Translations under genes and position numbers: made by a program
Part shown: positions 1-6,017 of the stretch, one piece after another
Layout: every line of letters begins with the position of its first letter
How positions within the stretch are numbered: the stretch's first letter is position 1
Source of the DNA: an uncultured Eubacteriales bacterium
GTDB lineage: Bacteria > Bacillota > Clostridia > Christensenellales > Borkfalkiaceae
Assembly: GCA_902766475.1 (NCBI GenBank)
Contig: CACXDQ010000253.1
Location: 1-6,017 of the forward strand
Direction of reading: 5' to 3'
Length of the DNA stretch: 6,017 bases
Notes under the pieces: model-generated
Told to the model about the DNA's origin: nothing
The model's database searches: none
What the model saw: only the letters and a program-made list of their open reading frames with translations

Positions 1-1776
1 CTTTCGGGTTATACTTTATCCGATCTCTTTTATCATGGCGTTTTGCTCGATAAATGCGAACAAGCACTCTTAAAACTTGCAGATTTTTCGGTAAATCTCG
101 ACATGATATTCTTCGTCGGCTGTCCGTTAAAAAAGGACGGGCGGCTATATAATACCGCAGTTTCTATAAGCGGAGGTAAGATACTCGGCGTCGTTCCGAA
201 AACGTTTTTGCCCAATTATAACGAGTTTTACGAGAGAAGGCAGTTTTCTTCGCTCGGCGATAAGCCCAATACGACAATAGAAATAGGCGGCGAAAATTAT
301 CCGTTCGGGGCGGATCTCATATTCTGCGAAAAGGGCGGTGATCTTAAAATTTCGGCGGAGATATGCGAGGATCTCTGGGTGGCGAATTCGCCGTCGATAA
401 AACATTGCCTTGCAGGGGCAAATCTCATCGTCAACCTTTCCGCCGGCGACGAGCTTATAGGCAAAGCGGAATACAGAAGAAATCTTGTTTCCATGCAGTC
501 GGCAAAGTGTATCTGCGCTTACGCCTATTCAAGCGCCGGTTTCGGCGAGTCGTCTACCGACATGGTATTTTCTGCGCACAATATGATTTACGAAAACGGC
601 AAAAAGCTCGCCGAAAGCAAGCTTTTCGGCGACGGTTTTGCAATTTCGGATATCGACGTATCGCTATTATCATTTGAGAGAAACAAGACGGCTGATTATG
701 AAAACAGCTTTTCTTCTTCTCACGAAAATATTTATTTCTCTCTCGGCGCAAAGAGAGATGAAATATTGAGAAAGTATTCAAAAACGCCGTTTATCCCAAG
801 CGACGAAAGCGAGCTTGAAGAGAGGATAAATCTCATTTTGGATATCCAGTCTACGGGGCTTATGAGAAGAATTTCTCACATAAACTGCAAGACGCTCGTG
901 ATAGGCGTTTCGGGCGGGCTCGACAGCACGCTTGCCCTCTTGGTTGCCGTGAGGGCGATGGATAGGCTCAAAAGACCGAGAGCGGACGTAATAGGCGTTA
1001 CCATGCCTTGTTTCGGCACGACGAAGAGGACGAAAAACAATTCAATTCTCCTCATGAAAGAACTCGGCGTTACGGCGAGGGAAATAGATATCTCAAATAC
1101 AGTGAGAAGTCATTTTAAGGATATAGGGCAGAGCGAAACGCAGACGGACGTAACTTACGAAAATTCGCAGGCGAGGGAACGCACGCAAGTTATCATGGAT
1201 ATAGCCAATATGACGGGCGGCATCGTCGTCGGCACGGGCGACCTATCCGAACTTGCCCTCGGCTGGGCAACCTATAACGGCGATCATATGTCCATGTACG
1301 GCGTAAATGCGTCAATTCCCAAAACGCTTGTAAAGTATATCGTCAAGCACGTTGCGAAAAGGGTGGGCGGAAAGACGGAAAAGATACTTTTCGACATTTT
1401 AGACACGCCCGTCAGCCCCGAACTTATTCCGGCGGACGAGAACGGAGAAATAAAGCAAAAGACAGAGGACTTGGTAGGTCCTTATATCCTTCACGATTTC
1501 TTCCTTTATCATTTTATCCGTTCGGGGTATTCTCCGTCGAAAATTTACCTTATTGCATTAAATACGTTCAGCGGCGATTTTACGGATAAAGAAATTTATA
1601 AGTGGCTTGAAAAGTTTGTAGGCAGATTTTTCTCCCAACAATTCAAGCGCTCGTGCCTTCCCGACGGGGTGAAAGTCGGCAGCGTTTCGCTCTCTCCGAG
1701 GGGCGACTGGCGCATGCCGAGCGACGTTTCGGCAAAAGTTTGGCTTGACGATTTGAAAAAAGTCAAGCCCGAGTAA
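1..1776 (+). CDS. nadE: Glutamine-dependent NAD+ synthetase, 5'-truncated by the window edge
   Basis: This enzyme makes NAD+ from nicotinic acid adenine dinucleotide, ATP and glutamine in the cytoplasm, the last step of NAD biosynthesis. The frame is open from base 1, and its first residues LSGYTLSDLF belong to the nitrilase-type glutaminase domain, so the gene starts left of the window. The in-frame TTG at 43 is not the real start. In window numbering, the glutaminase lysine is K67 (in KTFLPNYNEFYE) and the nucleophile is C122 (in EICEDLW). The third catalytic residue, a glutamate, should lie just outside the window. The C-terminal synthetase domain has the ATP-pyrophosphatase loop SGGLDST (304-310) and the family block GTGDLSELALGW (411-422), followed by TYNGDHMSMYGVN. 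The 591 visible residues plus roughly 50 missing ones fit the two-domain family. TAA at 1774-1776 lies six bases from the end of the convergent gerC-like gene. Identity is very secure. Confidence 0.97.
   Translation, partial: LSGYTLSDLFYHGVLLDKCEQALLKLADFSVNLDMIFFVGCPLKKDGRLYNTAVSISGGKILGVVPKTFLPNYNEFYERRQFSSLGDKPNTTIEIGGENYPFGADLIFCEKGGDLKISAEICEDLWVANSPSIKHCLAGANLIVNLSAGDELIGKAEYRRNLVSMQSAKCICAYAYSSAGFGESSTDMVFSAHNMIYENGKKLAESKLFGDGFAISDIDVSLLSFERNKTADYENSFSSSHENIYFSLGAKRDEILRKYSKTPFIPSDESELEERINLILDIQSTGLMRRISHINCKTLVIGVSGGLDSTLALLVAVRAMDRLKRPRADVIGVTMPCFGTTKRTKNNSILLMKELGVTAREIDISNTVRSHFKDIGQSETQTDVTYENSQARERTQVIMDIANMTGGIVVGTGDLSELALGWATYNGDHMSMYGVNASIPKTLVKYIVKHVAKRVGGKTEKILFDILDTPVSPELIPADENGEIKQKTEDLVGPYILHDFFLYHFIRSGYSPSKIYLIALNTFSGDFTDKEIYKWLEKFVGRFFSQQFKRSCLPDGVKVGSVSLSPRGDWRMPSDVSAKVWLDDLKKVKPE
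1742..1769. other. Inverted repeat at the nadE 3' end, possible weak transcript-end hairpin
   Basis: GGCTTGAC (1742-1749) and GTCAAGCC (1762-1769) form a perfect 8-bp stem around a 12-base loop inside the last codons of nadE, next to the convergent junction with the ger operon. On the plus strand no T-run follows the stem. On the minus strand the T-run lies in the loop, and only a short TTTT follows a few bases after the stem. It is therefore not a classical intrinsic terminator. It could stabilise or help end either convergent transcript, but chance within coding sequence is possible. No better terminator is visible at this junction. Confidence 0.25.
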
Positions 1777-1782
1777 AAGTAT

Positions 1783-2985
1783 TCAGTTTGATATTTCCGA
1801 GCTGCAATTTATCTCCGCAATAAGCTCGACCGTCTTTAAAATATCCTCGCCGTAAGCGCCGAATTTATCGAAGTTGAATTTATATAGTTGCTCTTTTAAG
1901 TGAAGTATATCGCAGTCGTTTTCACGCCCTTTTTTAAATGCGCTTATAATGAGCTTTTCTATCTTTTTTCGTGTGGTTTCAAGTATTTCGTCCGGTATGG
2001 TCTGCCTCGGCGTAAGGTCTTTTACCGGCTGCGTTTTCTTTAAATCTTCAAAACCGAGCCTGACGTTCATCTTCAAAATGAACTTCGGGCTTTTTTCGTC
2101 GGAAAAATCAAAGCGCATATCTTTTGTTATTTCGTTTATATCGAGTACGGCGGCAGTCTTTTCGCCGTCTATCTCGGCGTCGTCTATTAAAATATAAGAG
2201 TCGAGCGCATTTTTATATATGAGGTTATACACCTGCGTTTCTTCCGAGTCAAGCGTCATTTTCGCTTCGCCCTTTTTAAAAAACAGAGTTGAAGTTGCGT
2301 CGAAAATGCTCGCTTTCTTTTTCTTTTCTCCGCCGCCCCCACTGCCGCCGCTCTGTTCGCCCTCTTTGGAGCTGCCGTCGTCTATTTCTATTATTTTAAG
2401 CAGCGGCATTTGCGACGTTTCGCACAATGAGTAGTAATTTTTGATAAAGTCCTTAACGCTCGAAGACGCTATTCTGTCCGACTTGGCAATGTCTTTGACG
2501 AGAACTTTTTCAAGTGCGAAAGAGGACACGTTGTCGAGCGGAGTCTTTGTATTCAACACGTCTTTCGCCTTTTTTTCGCACGCAACGACGAGGGCGGAAT
2601 CGGGTATTCTGTCGCTCCTTATTATAAACGATAGGGTGTCGGCAACGTCGCCCGTTATCGCCCCGTTGCCTAAAAGAACTATGTGGCAGAACGAAAGTAG
2701 GGGATACCAACCCGTATTGACGCCGACCGAATCTATTGCGTCGGCTACCGTTTTCCCTTTGCCCTCGATGGAACATTGTTCGTTATCGACGGCGTTTTCG
2801 GACGATTCCGGCACGGCTATCTGAGCCGTAACGGAATATTCTTCCTTTTCTTCTTCGTAATCTATGCCGATGGCGACTATTATCGCCGTCTTTTCTATAT
2901 CCACCAAGCCGTAATCGTTCGTGAAGTATAAAAACGTAGTTGCGGCTATTATCAGAATTACTATTTTAGATCTCAGTGCCTTCAT
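1783..2985 (-). CDS. Ger(x)C family spore germination protein (GerC subunit), no lipobox
   Basis: This is the third subunit of a GerA-type germinant receptor, expected on the outer face of the spore inner membrane. At 400 residues it has normal family length. The N-terminus has KALRSK, then a hydrophobic stretch (about 8-21), then VDIEKTAIIVAIGIDY, which aligns with the canonical WDxREIxxLAIVxxxGID segment. The block PLLSFCHIVLLGNGAITGDV (95-114) is typical of the N-terminal domain. The C-terminal domain starts near 225. Residues 205-224 are a Ser/Gly/Glu/Lys-rich linker. Unusually, there is no cysteine before residue 71, so no start choice can create a lipobox; the protein is probably anchored by an uncleaved signal segment. 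ATG at 2985 overlaps the stop of the preceding permease gene by 4 bases (ATGA), with AAGGAAG (2995-3001) nine bases upstream. Family assignment is firm; the specific receptor (gerAC, gerBC, gerKC or other) cannot be told. Confidence 0.9.
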   Translation of the reverse strand: MKALRSKIVILIIAATTFLYFTNDYGLVDIEKTAIIVAIGIDYEEEKEEYSVTAQIAVPESSENAVDNEQCSIEGKGKTVADAIDSVGVNTGWYPLLSFCHIVLLGNGAITGDVADTLSFIIRSDRIPDSALVVACEKKAKDVLNTKTPLDNVSSFALEKVLVKDIAKSDRIASSSVKDFIKNYYSLCETSQMPLLKIIEIDDGSSKEGEQSGGSGGGGEKKKKASIFDATSTLFFKKGEAKMTLDSEETQVYNLIYKNALDSYILIDDAEIDGEKTAAVLDINEITKDMRFDFSDEKSPKFILKMNVRLGFEDLKKTQPVKDLTPRQTIPDEILETTRKKIEKLIISAFKKGRENDCDILHLKEQLYKFNFDKFGAYGEDILKTVELIAEINCSSEISN

Positions 2986-4061
2986 CTTTTAATACTTCCT
3001 TTTTTGAGAAAGAGCATAATAAGGGGAACGACGTATGCGAAAAATGCAAACGCATAGACGGCGTAACCGCTTATGAAACCGAAAAAAACGTATAAATATT
3101 TCTCCGTAAAGAGTATGAGCGCCGCCATTATTGCGTTTATTATTACGGGCGTCAAAACTTTTCCGTCAACGCCTATCACCTTGTTTACGCAGTAAGTGCA
3201 AAAGACGAGCGGAACGGCTATCGCAAACACGTTCGACGTTGCGATGACGAATGCGGCTATATAGTCGATTCTGCCGATGTTCAGCGTCGCAACGCTGAAA
3301 AGCCCGACTTTTACCGGCGCAAAGAACTGTCTTTCCGTGAGAACTCCGAATTCCGCAAACGTAGCCGCCGTAAATACGGCAATCATTAGCCCCTCTATCG
3401 CAAACGCTCCTAAAATTTTTGTTTTCGTTAGTTTTTCCCTCTTGAAATGTCCTATGAAAAACAAAATATACAAGCTGTCGAAATACCATAGCGAGGTCTT
3501 AATTCCGCCGCTTAATACGTCTGTCAGCGGTATATCCGCAAGTGGTAAAAGCTCCGAAAAATCGGCGTTTTGCAAGGTGAGTGCTATAAGCCCCAAAACG
3601 GCGAGAACGGTAAGCCACACAGCTATGTCGGCACACCGACCTATCGCCCTCATTCCCTTAAAGCAAAAGTAAGCCGAAAAGATGAAAAAGGGCATAAAAG
3701 TGAGTATCGTCGGCGACGTTTCGTAAAGCGTAATTTCTATAAACGTCTTTTGTTCGAGTATGGGGATATATGCCTTTACAAAAAATATTATAGCGTACAG
3801 CGCAAAAACTATTTTAGCGCCGACTTTCCCGATATTAACTTCTAATATCTCATAAAAATCGAGCCCGTCGAACTTCTCGCTTATTTTCAATATATATAAT
3901 ATAAACAGCCCGTCGACCGCAAAGTTTACTATTGCGGACAGCCACAACATTCTGCCCGATATGCTCGCCGTAACGGCAGTGAGCATTATCATCTTTATCG
4001 CAAGCGAAAATGCGACGAGAGAAAAGCAAATCTGCCTTACGGAGATCTTGTATTCACGCAT
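2982..4061 (-). CDS. GerAB/GerB-type spore germination permease (endospore APC family)
   Basis: This is the integral-membrane B subunit of the germinant receptor, related to amino acid-polyamine-organocation transporters and thought to bind the germinant. It is 359 residues from ATG 4061, close to the usual ~365. Hydrophobic segments run through almost the whole protein, about ten in all, for example near 10-32, 39-60, 81-98, 117-134, 144-162, 192-204, 216-238, 264-288, 303-318 and 322-350. The stretch EILEVNIGKVGAKIVFALYA (71-90) and the FKG-x-RAIGRCAD loop (135-145) fit the family. I chose ATG 4061 because AAGGGGG lies seven bases upstream. A TTG at 4097 in the same frame lies deeper inside the upstream gene and would add an unlikely hydrophilic leader. 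The start overlaps the gerA-type stop by 8 bases and the end overlaps the gerC-type start by 4, so translational coupling is likely. The germinant cannot be read from the sequence. Confidence 0.92.
   Translation of the reverse strand: MREYKISVRQICFSLVAFSLAIKMIMLTAVTASISGRMLWLSAIVNFAVDGLFILYILKISEKFDGLDFYEILEVNIGKVGAKIVFALYAIIFFVKAYIPILEQKTFIEITLYETSPTILTFMPFFIFSAYFCFKGMRAIGRCADIAVWLTVLAVLGLIALTLQNADFSELLPLADIPLTDVLSGGIKTSLWYFDSLYILFFIGHFKREKLTKTKILGAFAIEGLMIAVFTAATFAEFGVLTERQFFAPVKVGLFSVATLNIGRIDYIAAFVIATSNVFAIAVPLVFCTYCVNKVIGVDGKVLTPVIINAIMAALILFTEKYLYVFFGFISGYAVYAFAFFAYVVPLIMLFLKKGSIKR
2995..3001 (-). promoter_or_regulatory. Ribosome binding site of the gerC-type gene
   Basis: AAGGAAG on the minus strand lies nine bases before ATG 2985, within the last codons of the gerB-type gene. 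With the ATGA stop/start overlap it supports coupled translation and fixes the GerC N-terminus that lacks a lipobox. Confidence 0.65.
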
Positions 4062-5502
4062 TCTCGTTCCCCCTTCTCGTCTTGTTTCTGCTTGCAAATA
4101 CGACGGGGCGGCGCTTCATATCCGTAATGCTCTTCATCTGAAAACCGTCTTGCATGTCGTTCGCTATAAGCGGCGCATACGGCGCAAGATATGGCACGCC
4201 GTAATTGTCCGAAGTCGTGAGATAACAGAGCATAAATGCGGAGATGAGTATTATTCCGTAACCGCCTACCGAACCTGCCAAAAACAAGAAAATAAGCCTC
4301 AAAATCGACGTTGTTTCAACTATTTCTGGCACGGTGTAAATGCTTATCCCCGAAAGCGCCATTATAAGCACGGCGGGCGTGGAAACTATTCCGGCATGAA
4401 CGAGAGTTTCACCGAGAACGAGCGCCCCTACTACGCCGAGAGCCATTCCGACGTATTTGGGCATTCTCACGCTCGTTTCGTTCAATATCTCGAAGATGAG
4501 AAGAATAAAGAACATTTCAAGGCTCGGGGAAAGCGGTATGCCCTTTATGCTGTTAATTATCGTGAGTAAGAAGTTTTGCGGAAGAAGCTGAATGTGAAAA
4601 AGTTGCGCCGACACGAACAGAGAGGGGAGAAGTATAGAAAAAAGCAGTGCGATTATTCTTATCGTCCTTACGACGTTTGCTCTGTATTTCGATATATAAT
4701 AATCTTCGGCAGACTGAAAATCTTCTACCAACAGGTACGGAAGGGTAAGCACGAAAGGCGAGCCGTCGACGATTATGCCCACTCTCCCTTCGAGCAGTCT
4801 TTCAAGCATTACGTCGGGGCGCTCGGTCGAGCCTACTTGTTTAAATAGCGACCCCCTTCTCTCGTTGATGTGTTTTGCTATATAAGAGCTGTCCGGAACG
4901 CCGTCCGTCTTGATCTTTCCGAGCCTCGCCCTCACGCCCTTTACGAGATTTTCGTCGGCAATGCCTTTAATATATAAAAGGGCGACGCCCGTCTTTGTCA
5001 TTTTTCCGACTTCGCTCATCTCGACGATAAAATCGTCGGTCTTTAAATACCTTCTCATAAGGCTTAAATTGGTCTTGATAGATTCGGTAAAACCGCTTCT
5101 CGGTCCTCGTATCGAAAAGCCCGTCGGCGGCTCGGCGATGGAGCGTGTTTCAAACTTTTTAAGGTCGACGGAAAGCGCTTTTTTCTTTCCGTCAAACAAA
5201 ATTGCGGTGTGTCCTCCGAGAACGAGGTCGGCTATCGTTCTTATCTCGCTCACAAGCTCGACGTTTGCGAGCGTAACGCTCTTTGAAAGTTCTTTTACCG
5301 TGTGCTTGCCCTCTATCTTTTTGAGCGGCGAGATAACTTCCATACCGAGCATATCCCTGTCGGTTATCGAGTCGACGTACACGGCGCATGCGTCGTATTC
5401 TCCGCAAGTGAAATCGAAGAAAATTATGTCGTCGCTTTCGCCTATCAACGCTTTTAAAGCGAGCTTTGAGATATTTATATTTGCGTTTAATTCCATACGC
5501 AA
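4054..5502 (-). CDS. GerA-type spore germination receptor A subunit
   Basis: This is the A subunit of a GerA-family germinant receptor in the spore inner membrane, first gene of a gerA-gerB-gerC operon. At 482 residues it has normal family length. Residues 1 to about 275 form the hydrophilic N-terminal region, with the conserved block EPPTGFSIRGPRSGFTES (124-141) and GRVGIIVDGSPFVLTLPYL (239-257). The membrane region (about 279-428) contains hydrophobic segments near 279-301, 326-341, 350-368, 374-392 and 399-427, and the conserved stretch RMPKYVGMALGVVGALVLG (346-364). A basic hydrophilic tail follows. Recent work on this family describes the A subunit as an oligomeric ion channel; that is family knowledge, not visible here. 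The start is TTG 5502, chosen because GAGG (5511-5514) lies eight bases upstream; ATG 5496 (two codons later) is a real alternative but its spacing is 14 bases. The 3' end overlaps the next gene by 8 bases. Family identity is secure, germinant unknown. Confidence 0.94.
   Translation of the reverse strand: MRMELNANINISKLALKALIGESDDIIFFDFTCGEYDACAVYVDSITDRDMLGMEVISPLKKIEGKHTVKELSKSVTLANVELVSEIRTIADLVLGGHTAILFDGKKKALSVDLKKFETRSIAEPPTGFSIRGPRSGFTESIKTNLSLMRRYLKTDDFIVEMSEVGKMTKTGVALLYIKGIADENLVKGVRARLGKIKTDGVPDSSYIAKHINERRGSLFKQVGSTERPDVMLERLLEGRVGIIVDGSPFVLTLPYLLVEDFQSAEDYYISKYRANVVRTIRIIALLFSILLPSLFVSAQLFHIQLLPQNFLLTIINSIKGIPLSPSLEMFFILLIFEILNETSVRMPKYVGMALGVVGALVLGETLVHAGIVSTPAVLIMALSGISIYTVPEIVETTSILRLIFLFLAGSVGGYGIILISAFMLCYLTTSDNYGVPYLAPYAPLIANDMQDGFQMKSITDMKRRPVVFASRNKTRRGNENA
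4069..4075 (-). promoter_or_regulatory. Ribosome binding site of the gerB-type gene
   Basis: AAGGGGG on the minus strand ends seven bases before ATG 4061, inside the last codons of the gerA-type gene. It decides the start: the upstream in-frame TTG at 4097 is thereby disfavoured. Confidence 0.7.
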
Positions 5503-5510
5503 AGTATTTG

Positions 5511-5514
5511 CCTC
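5511..5514 (-). promoter_or_regulatory. Probable ribosome binding site of the gerA-type gene
   Basis: GAGG on the minus strand is the only purine-rich match near the start. It is spaced 8 bases from TTG 5502 and 14 from ATG 5496, which favours the TTG start. The match is short and weaker than the AAGGAG of the divergent gene. Confidence 0.4.
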
Positions 5515-5522
5515 GGCGCAAA

Positions 5523-5553
5523 AAATATGTGTTATAAAAATTCTTTTTATTTA
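5523..5553 (-). promoter_or_regulatory. Candidate sigma-G-like promoter for the ger operon
   Basis: Read on the minus strand, TAAATA (5548-5553) and CATATTT (5523-5529) are separated by 18 bases. They differ by one base each from a sigma-G type -35 (TGAATA-like) and -10 (CATnnTA). ger operons are known to be forespore-expressed under sigma G in Bacillus, so such a promoter is expected upstream of this gene. The predicted RNA would start near 5516, only a few bases before the GAGG ribosome site. The region is very AT-rich, so a chance match is quite possible. Confidence 0.35.
5534..5550. repeat. AT-only inverted repeat in the divergent spacer
   Basis: ATAAAAA (5534-5540) and TTTTTAT (5544-5550) are perfect 7-base inverted arms around TTC. 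The repeat lies between the candidate -10 and -35 elements of the ger promoter. It could be an operator half-site pair, but a pure A/T palindrome in an AT-rich spacer is weak evidence. Confidence 0.2.
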
Positions 5554-5592
5554 TATTTATTTTCGCACTTTGATCGTAGAGCCAAAAACCGC

Positions 5593-5622
5593 TTGACAAC
5601 CCCTTTGTTTTTTTGTTATAAC
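5593..5622 (+). promoter_or_regulatory. Sigma-A-type promoter of the kinase-like gene
   Basis: A perfect -35 TTGACA (5593-5598) is followed after 18 bases by TATAAC (5617-5622), one base from TATAAT; reading TTATAA (5616-5621) gives a 17-base spacer. The spacer contains a T-run. Transcription should start near 5628-5630, leaving a leader of only about 15 bases that is mostly the ribosome site, so there is no room for a riboswitch or attenuator. Confidence 0.75.
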
Positions 5623-5630
5623 TTTTTTGA

Positions 5631-5636
5631 AAGGAG
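5631..5636 (+). promoter_or_regulatory. Ribosome binding site of the kinase-like gene
   Basis: AAGGAG lies seven bases before ATG 5644, a near-ideal Shine-Dalgarno site that fixes this start. Confidence 0.85.
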
Positions 5637-5643
5637 ATTTCTT

Positions 5644-6017
5644 ATGCAATTTTGTGATATACTGTCCAATTTTAAAATAGACGGAAAATTTATAAGCTGC
5701 GAGCCTTACGGGAGCGGGCTTATAAACAGAACTTACGTCGCCGTGTTTGAAAACGGCGGAATAAAGAAGAGATATATCGTACAGAAGATCAATTCCAAGC
5801 TGTTTACAAACGTCGACGGGCTTATGAACAATATAAAGCTCGTTACCGAATTCAATCGTGCGGAAATAGCGAAGAGGGGCGGAGATCCCGACAGAGAGAG
5901 TCTGACGCTCGTTCCGACGACTGACGGGAAGAGTTATTTCAAAACGCCCGACGACGAGTATTACAGAGTATATATCTTTATAGAGGGCGCAATAGGTTAT
6001 AACGTCGTCGAAAAGCC
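5644..6017 (+). CDS. NahK-like phosphotransferase (aminoglycoside phosphotransferase family), 3'-truncated by window edge
   Basis: The first 124 residues of a kinase-fold protein are visible; the gene continues past the right edge. Residues 22-32 (YGSGLINRTYV) form the N-lobe nucleotide-binding loop, followed by YIVQKINSKLF (44-54) with the likely ATP-contacting lysine K48, GLMNNIKLVTEF (59-70), GGDPDRESLTLVPTTDGKSY (79-98) and YRVYIFIEG (107-115). This series of blocks is the one I know from N-acetylhexosamine 1-kinase (NahK/LnpB-like) proteins and their uncharacterised relatives, which phosphorylate amino sugars or other small hydroxyl substrates with ATP in the cytoplasm. The catalytic Asp and metal-binding motif would lie beyond the window, so substrate and activity are unproven; it is unlikely to be a drug-resistance enzyme. 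It has its own strong promoter and is divergent from the ger operon. Confidence 0.85.
   Translation, partial: MQFCDILSNFKIDGKFISCEPYGSGLINRTYVAVFENGGIKKRYIVQKINSKLFTNVDGLMNNIKLVTEFNRAEIAKRGGDPDRESLTLVPTTDGKSYFKTPDDEYYRVYIFIEGAIGYNVVEK

Larger units (their letters stand above)
5503..5643. other. Divergent intergenic spacer between the ger operon and the kinase-like gene
   Basis: This 141-base AT-rich region is the only substantial non-coding stretch in the window. It holds a near-consensus vegetative promoter facing right and a weaker sigma-G-like candidate facing left. I see no small ORF with a convincing ribosome site, no RNA gene and no terminator. Confidence 0.7.

Noticed and set aside
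43..1776. nadE starting at TTG 43
   Set aside because: The frame is open to base 1 and the residues before TTG (LSGYTLSDLFYHGV) match the conserved glutaminase domain, so the true start is outside the window.
2219..2824. Plus-strand ORFs antisense to the gerC-type gene (2219-2434 and 2441-2824)
   Set aside because: They have low-complexity or Ser-rich translations, no ribosome site and no family motif, and lie opposite a well-supported gene. They are shadow frames.
4062..4097. GerB-type start at TTG 4097
   Set aside because: It would add 12 hydrophilic residues inside the upstream gene with no ribosome site noted, while ATG 4061 has AAGGGGG at seven bases.
3961..4848. Plus-strand ORFs opposite the gerA- and gerB-type genes (3961-4569, 4576-4848)
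   Set aside because: They are rich in Arg, Tyr and His, as expected from an antisense frame of membrane-protein genes, and lack domain motifs.
5499..5511. Small palindrome GCAAA-TAC-TTTGC over the gerA start
   Set aside because: Five-base arms with a three-base loop are expected by chance, and the predicted stability is low. It could slightly mask the TTG start but I cannot support a regulatory role.
4910..5596. 228-codon plus-strand ORF opposite gerA and the spacer
   Set aside because: It is antisense to the conserved N-terminal blocks of the GerA-type protein and runs into the promoter spacer. Its sequence is Ser/Phe/Ile-rich with no recognisable domain.
5578..5599. Minus-strand sigma-A-like promoter TTGTCA (5594-5599) with TACGAT (5573-5578) for the ger operon
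   Set aside because: The spacing is only 15 bases and the -10 is poor; TTGTCA arises simply because the plus-strand TTGACA is nearly palindromic.
1..6017. Novel defence, toxin-antitoxin, secondary-metabolite or mobile system
   Set aside because: All strands and gaps are accounted for by five recognisable genes. There are no direct repeats, terminal inverted repeats, integrase or transposase motifs, repeat-spacer arrays or retron-like RNA.

Overview
The window looks like ordinary chromosome from an endospore-forming Firmicute, most likely an anaerobic member of the Clostridia. The evidence is a complete gerA-type germinant receptor operon, mid-range base composition, heavy use of ATA and AGA/AGG codons, and strong AAGGAG-like ribosome binding sites. 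I cannot name genus or species from the sequence. There is no mobile element, tRNA, rRNA, CRISPR array or phage gene, and no base-composition break that would suggest recent transfer.

Layout. Positions 1-1776 (+) hold a glutamine-dependent NAD+ synthetase (nadE) whose first ~50 codons lie left of the window. It converges, with only a 6-base gap, on a three-gene operon on the minus strand. In transcription order this is a GerA-type receptor subunit (5502-4054), a GerB-type permease-like subunit (4061-2982) and a GerC-type subunit (2985-1783). The genes overlap by 8 and 4 bases, so the operon is tightly packed and probably translationally coupled. A 141-base AT-rich divergent spacer (5503-5643) separates it from a plus-strand gene that runs off the right edge. 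That gene encodes a phosphotransferase of the aminoglycoside-phosphotransferase/NahK (N-acetylhexosamine kinase-like) family.

How the genes work together. GerA, GerB and GerC should form one germinant receptor complex in the spore inner membrane. nadE (NAD+ biosynthesis) and the kinase-like gene (probably sugar or amino-sugar metabolism) are housekeeping or metabolic neighbours with no evident functional link to germination. The divergent spacer carries a near-consensus vegetative promoter for the kinase gene and a weaker, sigma-G-like candidate for the ger operon.

The most interesting point is that the GerC-type subunit has no cysteine in its first 70 residues, so it cannot be a lipoprotein as canonical GerC proteins are. 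It also carries a Gly/Ser/Lys-rich linker between its two domains. I see no undescribed multi-gene system here.
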